In this document: in pieces, positions 37,730 through 50,190 of the stretch
Position numbering within the stretch: the stretch's first letter is position 1
Layout: each line of letters begins with the position of its first letter
From: Polytrichum commune
Taxonomy: Eukaryota > Streptophyta > Polytrichopsida > Polytrichales > Polytrichaceae
Direction of reading: 5' to 3'
DNA length: 64,000 nt
Assembly: GCA_950295325.1 (NCBI GenBank)
Contig: OX485807.1
Location: 41,260,440 to 41,324,439, forward strand
The notes under the pieces: generated by a model
Told to the model about the DNA's origin: nothing
The model's database searches: none
What the model saw: the letters and a program-made list of their open reading frames with translations, nothing else
Translations under genes and position numbers: made by a program

Positions 37730-40301
37730 TAGAATTCATGTTGTATAGTGACCATGCTTCATCTTATGCTCTCAAGCCTATTCGAAAACAAGTTTAAAGT
37801 TTAATACTTTTTTCTTCACTACCTACACTGATGGTGTTGGTCAATCATTTAGGGCCATGCCAGTTCTTTAGTCCTTGGCATATTTAAAGTAGATTCCTGT
37901 TAAGAGACTCTTTAAGTTCAACCATTCACGACCCTTGATCCTTAAAGGTCAAAGAGTGTTTGTTGAAAATTGAGATGACTTAGGATGAAAGATGCTAGAG
38001 CCATCCTTGAAGTTTCTCAAAAACTCATGTATGGTAGTCAAATTTTGTGCCATTTCTGACAATTTATAATAGTTAAGTAGTATTTAGGTGGTGTCAAAAC
38101 CCCCAATCTTGGTGAAATGAAAGGGAGAGTGTTTGACTTTGGCCAAAACACGATTATATCAACATGAATTTCATGACAATTTTTTTGAAGACTTTCTAAT
38201 GATGCTCTCAAAAAGTTCAACAAGGAGTTCACATTTGTATAATTGTCTCTTAACCAAAGTCAAAAACCTTTGTTTCAATTCACAGAAACTGGGGTCTCAA
38301 ACACGACTTGAACGCTCTTGAAACATCATATATTATCAAAAAGTGAGGTGAAACTCCCTACTACAACATGAATATTTTATAGAGACTTTTAAGGATAACT
38401 CTAGTCAATATCCTCCAAAAATTTCACATTAGAATAGGAGTTGTTGCAAATCATGAGGGATTACATGTAGTTGGAAGCTAAATGTAGATTGTTGCATGGC
38501 AAATACCTAGAAATGAGATTTCATTTGCAAATGTTCATAGAAACCAATTTCAAAGTACCGTTTCATGAAATTGTGTTCAAGGCTCCAAAGTAACTATTGC
38601 GCAACATATTTTGGAAGAAAGAAAGACAGTACAATTAAATGTAGAAGCGATGGTTCAAAATATTGGAATCTTGCATAGAATCATTTGTTGGGTTCTTTCA
38701 CCGAATTCACGTCTTAATTTCAACTCATTTCTTCAATCGGAGAATCCCATTAGGAGAATATTTTTCTTTCTTTCAATACGGTTGTTTTTCCTCTGAGAAA
38801 TGACTAAGTGTTATCCCTATTGTCTCCGAGTTATGGCATACACTTTTCCACAATGTTTTGAGTTGTGACACATATAGGTTATTAGAGTGTGCCCATCAAT
38901 TTCTTCAAATTCTATGTAAAGATATGATGGCATGAGTGTCCCTCTGCTAATCATCATAACGTGAATCTGACGTGAATTTGAGCCTGTTGGTCCTATCCTG
39001 CTCAAGAATCCTCTTGGGACAGGGTGGGGTTTACTGCCTACCTTGCGGTGGGTGGGCTCTTGTTTGTCAACCACATTGAATAATCAACTAACGAAAGAGG
39101 GTATCTCAGATGTGTGTATAAATAAGTCAATATTTAATTATGGGTTTATATGGGGGTGGGGCAACCACTAGAATAGTTGGTGACCACACCGCAATAATGG
39201 GTAGAGAGGTCCCAAACTCCCATTACTTTAAGTTTGGACCAACCAAGTAGTGAAAAGATAATCATGAACATTCCACACTCTTCACATTGATTGTTTCCAA
39301 CAACATGTGATGGAAAGGACATATTGTGACATGATCTTGTGTGCAACCTACCCAACACATAATACAACAACCACTCCAAATATTTCATCATAGTATTAAG
39401 ACTTCTTTGATGCGAGTTTCAAGGTTGAGATGAGGAAATTCACTTGGTAACAATATGACAATCACGAAGGAAGAAAAGGAAAAGAAAGAGAGAGAATGTC
39501 AGTGTTCATGCACTTGCGTGAATATGAGTCCGTTATCCATATATTGATCATGGGGTTAACCGTGATGCAATATGGTTGTATAACCTTCCTTTCAGGAGGG
39601 AGGCTTAGTGTGACAATTAAAATTGAGCACACTCATAACTCACTTGGTGCTATTTGCATTGGTTAAATTTCATATATGCTACCCCACTAACCCCGCACAC
39701 AATCTTTGCCTTTGAAATGGAAAAACTAGTGTACCAAAACTGTCAAGCAAAATTAAACAACCCAACTTGGTAGGAGGGAATTGCTACATATGTTTGTTCT
39801 TCTCATCCATTTATATTAAAAACATGTGCCTTATAGGTTGGTGGTTGATTTGCCTGCATTGAATCCCACTAGACTCATTTAGGATTTTTGAAGCTACATC
39901 AATATGTGCAATTAGGTTGCCCATGCCAATTTATCAACATCCACAATACTCTAAATATCTTTTACTACAAATAAATAAAAAGATTTTTCTTTACTAAAGT
40001 TGCTATAGAGATGAACAAACAAAGTTGTAAGGTCTTTTAAAATAAAAAAATAAAAATAAAATGGTTTGATCCAAGGTAATTTGCATCGGTAAAGAAGCAA
40101 CCTATTCAACCTAAATGCATAGATGTATACTTAAACTTTAGAGCTTGTTCTTATTCTTGTATGAATGTGAAGTAGAAGACTCTTAACCGATCACTTGTCC
40201 AAGAACAAAAGGATGATCAAAATTTGTCATAAATATACATCCATGGAGACACAATATCATCAAATCTTCCTTGAGATGATTGTGTATGAGTATACCGGTT
40301 A
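37730..40301. other. Intergenic, no gene recognised
   Basis: AT-rich, with short open frames that lack recognisable motifs. No element ends found. Confidence 0.4.
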
Positions 40302-40500
40302 TCCCAATTAGTGTGTGTTACTATTTGGAGTTACGCACTGCAATAGCGTCTTACTTGAGAGTTTAATTTTTACAAACAAAAGTTCAATAGGTTGTTTGGA
40401 CGTTATACAACATAAACGACTTTGTTTGATAAAATGTTACATTCTCATTGAGTAGTTATAGCATTGCGTATCTCTGAATAGTAACACACACCAATTGGGA
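40302..40500. mobile_element. H-family MITE, 199 bp
   Basis: The ends TA-TCCCAATTAGTGTGTGTTAC and GTAACACACACCAATTGGGA-TA are almost perfectly inverted over about 48 bp. The interior (GACGTTATACAACATAAACG) resembles the other short H copies. Its extreme termini differ from the CACTAAATA form, so it may be a subfamily. Confidence 0.75.
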
Positions 40501-41396
40501 TAACTAGTGTAATAACTAGCTCGAGTAGGTGGATGACCTGCCAATCTTGTGGCTCATCATCCACTCTCCTCTCATTGGTTATCTAGTTTGTAGTACAGTA
40601 ATTCTCTCTTGTCCCCTAGCTTTATCCCAAGTTTCGAGGGTCGTTTGTTGGAGTCCCCTTTCGTTGTTTTTTTTATTTTGGTTATCTCTCAAGTGGTGGA
40701 TATAAAGGGCAAGTTGTGAGACATATCCTCATGCGCGGAGTCTTCCTCAATGATGTTCGTATCATTAGATATGTATGTATATATATTAAAAGATGGATGA
40801 GTTCTTGACAACCATGAGGAGGTACATAATATTACACAACTTTTTGGCTGCATTCTGTGGGATCAGGTATCACATGAGCGTAGTTCTTCTTTAACTATGG
40901 AAATCATCATTTATAGGGAGCACTCAAGTTGTGTACTGTGAGCTTTACAACAACCAGTCATTATTTTTTATTTTTTATTTTTAACTGTAGCCTCTTTCTT
41001 TTGAAATAGACCATCATGCAGTTGCTTAATAATGTTATGTATGTGGGAATCGGTTTACATATTTACATGGTAACTACACTGAATAAACTCTACTTGGGTT
41101 ACAAAAAGTGCAAGATGTGAAAATAATGCTTCAGTGGTCAATAGCATATCGAACCTATGAAGTACTTATCCAAAAATAGCATGGCCCAAAATGAACAGGG
41201 AATGGGGGATTTACACAATAGTTGACCATAAAGTCACCAAAAGTGGGGGCTCAATATTCACTTTTGAACCCCTGAGTGTCCAAGAGACTCAATTTTGGCT
41301 TCTCCATGCATAAAAAGGTGTAGTTGAGCTAATAAATACTTCCATTTTTACTCGGTTTTTTTAAAGTGGCTTTACCTTCAATCAACTCATTATTTC

Positions 41397-41582
41397 TTTT
41401 CTTTTTTTGAGACAGAAGGCCGACAGGCCAACGCCAAAGCACATGAGGCAGTTGACCACCTGACAAGTTTTTCGTCAAGTAGAGAGGAGATTTCACACCC
41501 GGGATTCGAACCGCCAACCTCTTCCTTGAGATTTGGGTATCTCTCCACCATCATCTGGTAGTTTAAGGTCATCTCGGACCAT
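41397..41582 (-). mobile_element. tRNA-derived SINE with perfect 15-bp target duplications
   Basis: On the minus strand it begins ATGGTCCGAGATGACC. A pol III A-box-like stretch lies around base 30-43, and an exact B box GGTTCGAATCC at bases 71-81 (plus strand 41502-41512). It ends in CTCAAAAAAAGAAAAG. The direct repeat TCAACTCATTATTTC occurs at 41382-41396 and 41583-41597. Length, B box, A-rich 3' end and long duplications together identify a SINE. The tRNA-like part shows it is not a functional tRNA gene. Confidence 0.92.
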
Positions 41583-41599
41583 TCAACTCATTATTTCAG

Positions 41600-41850
41600 T
41601 GCACTTTCAAATAATTCAAATATCCTATAGAAGATATAGGTTCAAATACACAACTTGGGTGTACCGTGTCCTTGACAAAAACTTGTACTTTAGCATATCA
41701 ATCATTAATGTTACATTTGAGTACATTTTTAACCTCTTTGACTCTCTGAATAAATATTAATAATATTATCACTTTTTTTTTTTTTTTTTTTTTTTTTGGT
41801 GAGGCTCTTAGATAGGTCATACCTTGAGCCCCTTGGTCCTCTTTATGAGT
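41600..41850 (+). repeat. Dispersed repeat family L, copy 1
   Basis: This aligns with 45225-45425 in the last NOP56 intron. Shared blocks are ATCATTAATGTTACATTTGAG and, after a 26-bp T run (41773-41798), GGTGAGGCTCTTAGA followed by TTGAGCCCC. Confidence 0.6.
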
Positions 41851-42234
41851 AAATGGAATTGCTTATGTTTGCCACTTCTAGCACCTTAAAAAAAATAGTA
41901 TTGAGACCTCATTTGCTTCAATTTGGAGGTTGTTAACTTTGACATGTCCATGTAGATGGAAGAGATTGACAAGATTTTGAAGTTGCATTCACACAACCAC
42001 CGTTTCGGTGGTTGGCGGTTGTAGTTTACTTTCTTTGGTTATGTTTTGAGGCATAAGGAGGGACAATGTGCATGGTTGACAACCACAACCATAACTACTC
42101 TTACTTGCCCAACTACAAAACAAGGTGTAGTTGGGAGTAATCGTGATGGTTGTAGTATACTTTCTTTTGCTCCAGTATGTGGCACCAAGAGAGAACCTCA
42201 AGGCCAAAGCATGGGAGAGGATATGAAGGAGGTA

Positions 42235-42453
42235 CACTAAATATGTTATTTAGTGTCCCTAACTATTTGGAATTACGTAATATTATATCTATTTATTGTA
42301 TGTCTCATATTTTACCCGAGAAAATGTTATTTGGTTGTTTGGATATCTTAGAACACTAACAACTTTACTTGGTAAGAAATTACATCAATAGTAAGAAGTT
42401 ATAGCATCGTGTAAATCCAAATAGTAAGTGACATTAAAAATATATATTTAGTG
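42235..42453. mobile_element. H-family MITE, 219 bp
   Basis: TA-CACTAAATATG at the left and ATATTTAGTG-TA at the right, with about 55 bp of imperfect inverted repeat (TAACTATTTGGAATTACG against the complement of TGTAAATCCAAATAGTAAG). Typical of the family. Confidence 0.8.
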
Positions 42454-42455
42454 TA

Positions 42456-43714
42456 GTTATTCTTAGACACCCTTCCCACTAGAATCCATAAGGAAAATGT
42501 TGTCTCCACTCTACAGATTGCACCAATGGGAGAGACAATCATTGAGGACAAATTTACTCTTCAACTATCATGATGGTTGTGTGTAAACAATTATTTTCTG
42601 GTAGTTGTGGTTGGAAGTGGGCCTGAACCACAACTCAACTACTGTGGTGGGTTGTGTGTAAATGCACCTTGATACATCTACATGAAACTTGATGTTGGGC
42701 CAAGAAACTCTAAGAGGCCCTCTGTCACATCCTAGTTACAAATAATAGGGTTGGTTGTGGACGAGCATCAAGATGTACCCAGGAAGATGTGTTATTTTAT
42801 TTACATGGTAGGACACAAAAACAATAATTACACATCTTATGAATATATTACAAACTTTTGAAATTCCTTAGAGCATGTTCACATGTTATCAATACAAGCC
42901 CATGTAAACCCTTACTGTCAAATTACATGGGACTGTCAACAAACACATGCTTCCACACGTACTCATTCTTATCATTTTAGAGGGGTCTCTCCCTTCTAAA
43001 GCCTTCCACCTCTTCAAATATTCAACTTCTAGAGGGGTGAGTTCCAAACCCTTTGTACATACCCTCCATACACCACCTTTCACCCAAAGCATCCCCACCT
43101 TAAAACCAACACTCCACCCCATAAAAAAAAATTGAGCCCTTCTAACTTTCACATGCATGATCTTAATAAATAAAATAAGTAGCCCATCCCTACGTACATA
43201 CTAATGCTTGCCCAAATCCAATCCCCACCTTCACCCAAAACCAACCATCCTTCTCACCCAAATCTACCCCCACTTTGCACCAGGGACATTCGGGTAGTTT
43301 AACCCTTAACCGCTCATGCAACCCAAAATGGGACACAACCTAATATTCTCGTGGGTTTACGGTCCACTGGGTGGCAATCTATGTAGATGGAAGGTATGTA
43401 TTGGTTTACGGTGTTGCCCACTATCATGTGGGCCAAAATAACATATATAAAGGCCATATTCCAAGCATGTAGGATTTTTTGAGGGTTTGGAAGTACTTGT
43501 TTTGGGAGGTGGTCCCATGAGCTAGCTAATGTGTTGTCAAGTGCAAATATAACCACATGTAACCTTTCTAATTTGCAGCCCATATATTTCAGCTAGCATG
43601 TCCAAATTGGGTGAGGTTTTTGTGCACCAGACAAGATCACAACTGTGCATGACCCCATCAAGCATTTGAATTCAAGCACCATGCAAGTGTGTTAGTAAGA
43701 TAGACATTTTTTCG
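42456..43714. other. Intergenic, no gene recognised
   Basis: Overlapping short open frames on both strands at 42.9-43.6 kb have no recognisable domains. Confidence 0.4.
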
Positions 43715-44350
43715 ATTGGTATGTGGTTAGGTGTGAATTCAAGGACACCAACAAAACATGTATCTAAAAGAGATTGAACTACAAGCTCTAAATAAACCAT
43801 TTTAGAGTCAACACCTAGTCAACATTTTTGGGAGGGACCTATATGACCATCAGTGGTCAAGATTGAAGTTTCATTTTGAAGGGCTCTCAAATTTCAACCC
43901 TTCAGTCGAAGGGTTGGTTCAATCCAAGAATATAGACATGACATACAAAACTCATATTAAACTTGTGCATGAATCATATGGTACATGTTTCCAGTACAGT
44001 ATGAAGAATTAAGAATCAACCATCTAACTCCACTTCTTGTAGTGACAATGCCCTACGCTTGTTGGTTCTTGTGACAGGCAAACTACATTGAGGACTTCAA
44101 GTGACATCTTCATTTTCATTTGGGGTTGCATTTTGAAGGGCTTAATCACATTTGAAGGGCATTGAAGACTTCAATCTTGAATACTGATGACCATCTAATG
44201 AGCACTAAGCTTAGAATCCTCACTCTGAAATTGAATAAGATATTCTTACAAGCTCAAAGACTCAAAAGGAAAATGGCTACAGGCACAATTTGGATTAACT
44301 AATCATCTCACACTAATTGCACATCATATCCTACAAGAAGTGGGTGCTGA
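43715..44350 (+). repeat. Dispersed repeat family E, copy 7, interrupted by a hAT MITE
   Basis: E sequence (TATGTGGTTAGGTGTG, then AGAGATTGAACTACAAG) stops at ACCTATATGACCAT and resumes with CTAATGAGCAC. This is the order seen uninterrupted in copy 1 near 640 (ACCTATATGAGCATCTAATG). Confidence 0.7.
43851..44186. mobile_element. hAT-type MITE, 336 bp, with perfect 8-bp target duplication
   Basis: The ends are CAGTGGTCAAGATTGAAG and, reverse-complemented, CAGTATTCAAGATTGAAG. ATGACCAT is duplicated at 43843-43850 and 44187-44194. The uninterrupted E copy at about 640 provides the empty-site order. CAGTG-type termini plus 8-bp duplication identify the hAT superfamily. Non-coding. Confidence 0.92.
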
Positions 44351-44694
44351 GAGAAAAGTGTCCAATCAACACTTGTCTACCTTAGGACTAAAGGACCAGC
44401 CCTCGTGCTGTAGTACAGGAAACAGGAAAACTGTGACAAATGGCAAGGGAGCAATGAATGTCCATATGGAAGTCACGTACCTCATCAATCATAGCACTGG
44501 GTCACAAAAAGAGGTGAAAGATGCACATGGGGCTCAGGACTGGCAAACAGATTAACTAAAAACAGCTCAAACTCCTTGAGTTCCTTCTAAGCACAAGATG
44601 ACCCAAAAGCCAATACGGAGTTTGCAAACATGATGATATCATGAAATTAGAATCTTCCATACTTTTCACATCTGGGAAGAAAGGTTATCTATCT

Positions 44695-44713
44695 ATCTAT
44701 CTATCTATCTCTA
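44695..44713. repeat. (ATCT)n microsatellite in the NOP56 3' region
   Basis: About five tetranucleotide units lying 10 bp downstream of the NOP56 stop codon, so probably in its 3' UTR. Confidence 0.8.
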
Positions 44714-44722
44714 TCCAACTAT

Positions 44723-47700
44723 CTACTCTTCTACTTTTGCTTTTTTCTTCTTTTTCTTCTCCACAACAGGAGTTACAGGTGCAGCTTCAACCTCAGCCTC
44801 TGCCCGTTTATGTTTCTTAGACTTCTTCTCTACGACTGGAGTTACAACAGGCTCAGCAGCTACAGTGCCAGGCTCTTCTTCAGCAGACCTCTTCTTCTTT
44901 TTCTTCTCATGTGTAGCCCCATTCATAACAACATCTTCCTCTGTTGCTTTCCCATTAGCAACTGGGGTGCCATTCACTTCAGTCTTTTTCTTCTTTTTCT
45001 TCTTCTTCTCACCATCTGCAAGAAATACTAAAAAAGAGTCAATGTAATATAAAGCTAATCAAATACAAATGAACTACTGATGTTCCAATGGCCTTGGTAT
45101 TAACCTTTAAGTGCCCTCTCGATGCAGAAAAGCATGTATTTGGGCTGCCTACTTCCATTTTAAGCTAATTGTATCACAGTGACCCTATCTGAAAATGCAC
45201 TTCTCAAATCGGATAAATACCTCAATGTTATTGTGGATTTTACATCACAATTAAAGCCTCAGTGCCCTTGGATGCAAATGCATACTTAGTATTTTAATCA
45301 TAAATGTCACATATGAGATAAAGTACTAAATTAAGTTTTGAACCTCTATATATGAAAAGTCTAAGGCTTGGTGAGGCTCTTAGACATTATGTATATATGT
45401 CTTACATTGAGCCCCTATGTACTTCAAGGGTTAACAGGAGAAGGCTGTCACAGCAATAGTCCTCAGTTTGGCCGAGAATTCCACATAGTTGATCCTCAAC
45501 TTTGCACTTTCTCGCACTGGATGCAATTTACACTGGCAAGTTTGCCTCCAGGGAAGGCATCTCTTCGTGAAATGAAGAGCCCATGTGTACAGGAACTTAA
45601 CAGGGTAAATTGCCACCCACCCAAGGTTAAGTAGAAGTTGAGACCATTTCATTCGGAGTGGTTAAGCATATCATCATCAGACTCTGTGACACCGCAGTTA
45701 TTGGTATTAATTGGGTTCATTAAGTCAAGAGCTATCACACTTAGGGTGGGTTTGCATTAGGGTCCAGGTCCTAGAGACTTGGGGTCCAAAATATCCTGTA
45801 ATAGATCTTACTTTCAGAATCAAGATTGGACACAAAGCTTGAAGATTTGTTTCTCAAACTAGGAGTATTTTCTTGGGTAGGAACTGCCAAGATTTGGCAG
45901 AAAAGTGATGCCAAATTAGCAACACATCAATTTTTTATACCTTGGTCCCAGACCCTAGTGTAAACTCCTTGGTTCCAAAATTTTGTTTTCAACCAATGGG
46001 ATTGCTCAATTTGAGTTCCTTTGGGCTTGGACCCTAGTGTAAACCCACCCTGAACTAGAAAGTCATCAATCCCACATCCCACACAATGCCCTTCTCTATG
46101 CACACTGTTACATAGTGGAAGTAGCCTGCACCACATCCACCTAACTTAACCCATAAGGCCAAAAATAAAACAGTCGGGGTTCCAGCAAATACGTAGAGAT
46201 GGTTACTAAGAACAACCCTTTGTGAAGAGGAAAGGAGAAGAAATCATGTTACAGATAGTAAGTGGCCATGGTTGATGGATAACATGGATATACTTTCAGC
46301 ACCAAGAAACAACCAGAGTGAAGGTTTGCAAAACTAACCATCTTGAGCAGCATCAGTCATTTCCTCTTCATTAGCTTTCACACCAGCACCACTGCCATTT
46401 TCTTCTTCAGCATTCTTGATAGCATCTTTCATAACATCAATGTTCTTCCTTGGTGCAATTCCCTTATCATAGAACTCGAGACGCTCCTCTACCTGTTCCC
46501 GTAGTTTCTCTCCAAAAGCATTTGTGTTGACCTCTGTATGAGTACAACATTTCACTGGACTTCAGTATATTCTTTTTTTAAAAGGGCACCTGGTATTAAA
46601 AGCATACACTTCTCCTAATTTGAGAATAAAATGTACCAAACATATTACCAAAGGGCTCACCAGCAGTAATACCATGAAAACAGAATACACAAGAAATAAA
46701 AAAACCATGAGCATGACAGAGAGAGAAGCAAGTTAGAAGCAGACAAGACCCAAATCAAACCCAAGAGTGCATACCAACTGCAAAAGCTATTTTTAAATTA
46801 CAAACTATTGACGAACTACAAAAAATAAGAAAGAAATGCAAGTCCCAAAAATCTTAACTCACCAGAGAAACAATCAATGCGAGATGCAATAGAGCACTTG
46901 TTGGCAAGATACCGAGAGATACGGCCTTTGTTCTTAGTGCTTGCCCTCCCAATGAAGGAAGAGTGAAAAATTAAACCATACTTAGGTGTGTTTCCTTTAG
47001 TTTTCAGAGCCCTGCACAAGGTTCATAGTGGGACTAACAGGTTAGGAAAATGTGAAGCAGGGTCAACTGGGAAAACAGTTGAAGCACACCACATATACTT
47101 ACCAGGGATAACAAGGAAGTCAACCCCTTGACTATAAACTGAAATGGACTTTTGGACTATCCAGAGAGAAACTCATGTCAAAGCTATTTAAACTCTCCAC
47201 TGAAATGACAAAAAGATTACTTGTCTGTGAACATGTTCCACATATTATGTGTGGTGTACCTGAACAAAGCCTTCTCAGCACCTAAAATTTGAACTGTTGA
47301 TGCAGGGTACTTTGCTAAGTTTGTGAGACTGCCAGCATGTGAGATGAGGCGAGCTCCCACCATTTCTCCAATCAACACAGCAAGATTTGGAGCCACATCC
47401 TGCATCTTCGACACCAAGTAGGAATGCAACTGCTTCCGATATTCTACAAGTGAAATCACTCTTTGTGCAAACAACTCAATGTTTATCAAGTCAATTGGTG
47501 AAATGTCTTGTCCTGAATTGCATCAACAAACACAAAGAGTTAGATCTTAAACTTTGCCAACCTTGTGAACTAGGTCTCACCTGCCAAAGATTCAAATGAG
47601 CACACTTGCTTTGAGGAATTATATATAATCTACATACTGTTGCTGAGTGCAAGAAGTATTGTAAGCCTCAATATGAAAAACATCCATGACATCAAGAACA

Positions 47701-49960
47701 CTAGAATAAGGTCGTACCCATAGAAGCTTTGGCAGCCTCAATGACCTCCCTTGCCTTATCTTCATCACCAATAACTTCAGTAATTTCTTCAAGCATTTCT
47801 GAAGTGAGGCTGGTCTTGTCCTTCACAAATTTTACTAGCTTGGCATATGTGTAGTTGTCATTCACAATTTTCACCAGCTCTGGGAAATGCCATGAGTACC
47901 ACTCCCTGTAAAACAAAAACTAGTAAACCATCCATTCTACATATGAACAGTACAATTGTTTCCCTGTAACTTATTTTGGGAGTCAAAATTCAAGATCTTC
48001 CGGACTGAATATAGCCATAGTAAACCTAAATGAAAGAATTCATAGAAAATTGTGGGGGTGGGTTTGTGACAAAATTTCTGAAGACTGAGATAGGATCAAT
48101 GCTGCTCACTGAGATGGAAGTGACAAGCAGGGCCTTCCAAGAGAAGTTACTTGCACACAATTTGGCTGCTGACTTGAAGAGAAGCATATAATTTACTTCT
48201 AGGAACCTACACAACAATCAAAATGCTTCCCATAAGAATGGAGAAAGCTTGCAGAACATACCTTACACGCATGCAGAAAGTATTGATGTCTTTGTCAAGT
48301 GTATCCAACAAACTGATGCTCTGGATGATCATGTTATCTACACGGTTCACATTGAACTTCACTTTACTGCGACTGTAGCTGTGTCCAAGACCTAGCTGTG
48401 CCTTTTCCAAATCTCCATCCTGAAATTGCAATCAAAGTTGAGTACCACAAAAACATGCAAGGGGAACTGTGTGAAGGTATAAAACAACACAAAACTTTTT
48501 GCAACACCACATATCAGGAGTGCCAGTAGAATGAACTGACAACGTACCTTGAGGTCTTTGATGAAGCGACTGAAGTGGAACCGGATTCCCCTCAGAAACT
48601 CATTTACAAAATCATTACTTTGGCAGGGAAGGTGCGTGGCTTCCAGAATAGCTGATCCCAGTTTGGGTTCAGCAACACCCACACTGAATTTAGGCTTCTT
48701 GCCTGCCTTCACCTTGGGCAAGTTCAACTCCAGAAAATTTTGCAAGTCTGGAGTCAAAATTCCTGCAAGAAACAAAACAAGAAATGTTTGATACCATGTT
48801 TGGTGAAAGACATAAACCTCATAGCACCGGTACAATCTCAAACTAACATACATTACAGTAAGAAACAGAACATTTTAAGTTGCTATCTTTCCACTAAACA
48901 GAAGTTGACGCAGGTTATCAAACACTAACCCTCCGAGACAGCATTGCATTGCTCCAAAGCATCCGCTGCCGAAGTGTATGGCTTGAAAGCAAGAAGCTTC
49001 ACCACCTTCCCAAACCGAGTCAGGTCTGTCACCGACTCCTGAATCGCTTCAGCATTCTGTCCAATTTCATCGAGCCCCGCTGCCTCGAATAGCCCGTACC
49101 CGGACGCCGACTCGTATAGAAGATACAGCGTCTGTGCAACCAAAATCGCAGGGAAAGCCTTAAACCCTCAGCACCCATCCACCACAACTTTTGCAAAATT
49201 TGGATCCAAGTGCACAGCTGAATACAGTAGTCCGTGCACTCCATCGCAAAGCTCACAACCTAGTGTAACCTCTTCGCTAATGCCCCCAACTCCATCTACC
49301 CTTAACCCTGTCCTGCTATGCCAAGACTACTGCATATTGCAATTTGGCCATAGCGCCAGCCCCTTGCAGAGCCGCAAGACATAGCTATAGCCCTCAATGA
49401 GCAGATAGAGGTCTATGGATCCTCCGTGCTTTTAGCTCTCAGCACAAAATATTTGACACATTGAGCAATCAGAAGACTCTCTTAGAGAAGCACCGTACCG
49501 GCACAAACACATGGTTGGGGAACATCGAAGAAAGGCCTTAAACCCTCAACACCTATCCACCACAAATTTCGCAAATTTTGGCTCGAAGTGCACGGCTGAA
49601 TGCAATACTCGTTCCAGTTCATCACAAAGCTCACAACGTACGACCCTTCCCTTCACGTCAATTCACTAACGCCCCCAACTCCATCTACCCTTAAACCCTG
49701 TCCTGTTATGCCAAGACTACTGCATTTTGCAACTTACGTATTGCGGCAATCCGTGGAGAAACTAAAAGAAAACATTCCCGCAGCGAGGCACTCATCCGTC
49801 ACCCGAAACTATGATTGTGACACTCAACACAAGATCTTTGGCGCATTTAGCGATTAGAAGACGCTCTTGGAAAAAGCACCGGAACCGAGACTAACACATG
49901 CAACATGGTAAGGTGAACATCCTAACACTAGAATGCGAGGTGGGCGTAAAATCGTACCAT
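44723..49960 (-). CDS. NOP56: Nucleolar protein NOP56, box C/D snoRNP core (551 aa, 9 coding exons)
   Basis: Exons, in minus order: 49960-49958 (ATG only), 49131-48930, 48762-48548, 48419-48262, 47905-47718, 47512-47260, 47011-46863, 46533-46339 and 45015-44723. All junctions keep phase. NOP56 is a core subunit of box C/D snoRNPs, which guide 2'-O-methylation of rRNA in the nucleolus, together with fibrillarin, NOP58 and the 15.5K protein. The N-terminal NOP5NT domain has [14 protein letters not shown]. The coiled-coil and Nop domains contain [45 protein letters not shown] and [18 protein letters not shown]. The lysine-rich KKE/D tail begins at about residue 455. Length is similar to other plant NOP56 proteins (about 500-550). 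The very small first exon is the least certain part. An alternative would be a slightly longer, undetected first exon. Confidence 0.95.
45225..45425 (+). repeat. Repeat family L, copy 2, in the last NOP56 intron
   Basis: It shares TTTTAATCATAAATGTCACAT-like sequence and GGTGAGGCTCTTAGACAT with 41600-41850, without the long T run. Confidence 0.6.
45743..46051. mobile_element. G-family MITE in the last NOP56 intron, 309 bp
   Basis: Inverted ends AGGGTGGGTTTGCATTAGGG and (reverse-complemented) AGGGTGGGTTTACACTAGGG. Internally it has TTTTCTTGGGTAGG and GATTTGGCAG blocks shared with degraded copies near 11.5, 13.9 and 19.3 kb. I found no target duplication, so the superfamily is open. It sits about 290 bp from the exon 8 boundary. 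Confidence 0.75.
49150..49925. repeat. Tandem duplication within NOP56 intron 1
   Basis: Two units of about 380 bp (period about 378). CCTTAAACCCTCA, CATCTACCCTTAA, GCCAAGACTACTGCAT and AAGCACCG recur in order in both. Divergence is moderate. It fills nearly the whole intron between the start-codon exon and exon 2. Confidence 0.8.
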
Positions 49961-50075
49961 GATTAGCGATGTAGCCGAGCCCGCACTGCGCTGTGGGGCG
50001 TGGCGATGGCGATGAGAAAGGAATCTGAGGCGTGATGGATGACCAAACCCTTGACATGGGTTTTGCGGAGCTCTT

Positions 50076-50084
50076 AAACCCTAA
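50076..50084 (+). promoter_or_regulatory. Telo-box upstream of NOP56
   Basis: AAACCCTAA lies 116 bp upstream of the proposed start codon. Telo-boxes near transcription starts are typical of plant ribosomal-protein and ribosome-biogenesis genes. This supports placing the NOP56 promoter here and the start codon at 49960. Confidence 0.65.
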
Positions 50085-50190
50085 TTACGCCGGGCCGCCA
50101 TGACAATGCCGGGCTTCGGGTGCTACAAGGATGACCCGGTGAAATCCCGGGCGAATCGTGGACCCGGGTGCCAACAAGGCCGGGCAGTGG

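Noticed and set aside
41502-41512. tRNA gene suggested by the exact B box
   Set aside because: No cloverleaf or acceptor stem; the A-rich tail and flanking direct repeats show it is a SINE.
44723-49960. Box C/D snoRNA genes within NOP56 introns, as in animals
   Set aside because: I looked on the sense strand for RTGATGA followed by CTGA with a closing stem and found no convincing pair; a GATGATGA near 45680 lacks a partner D box.
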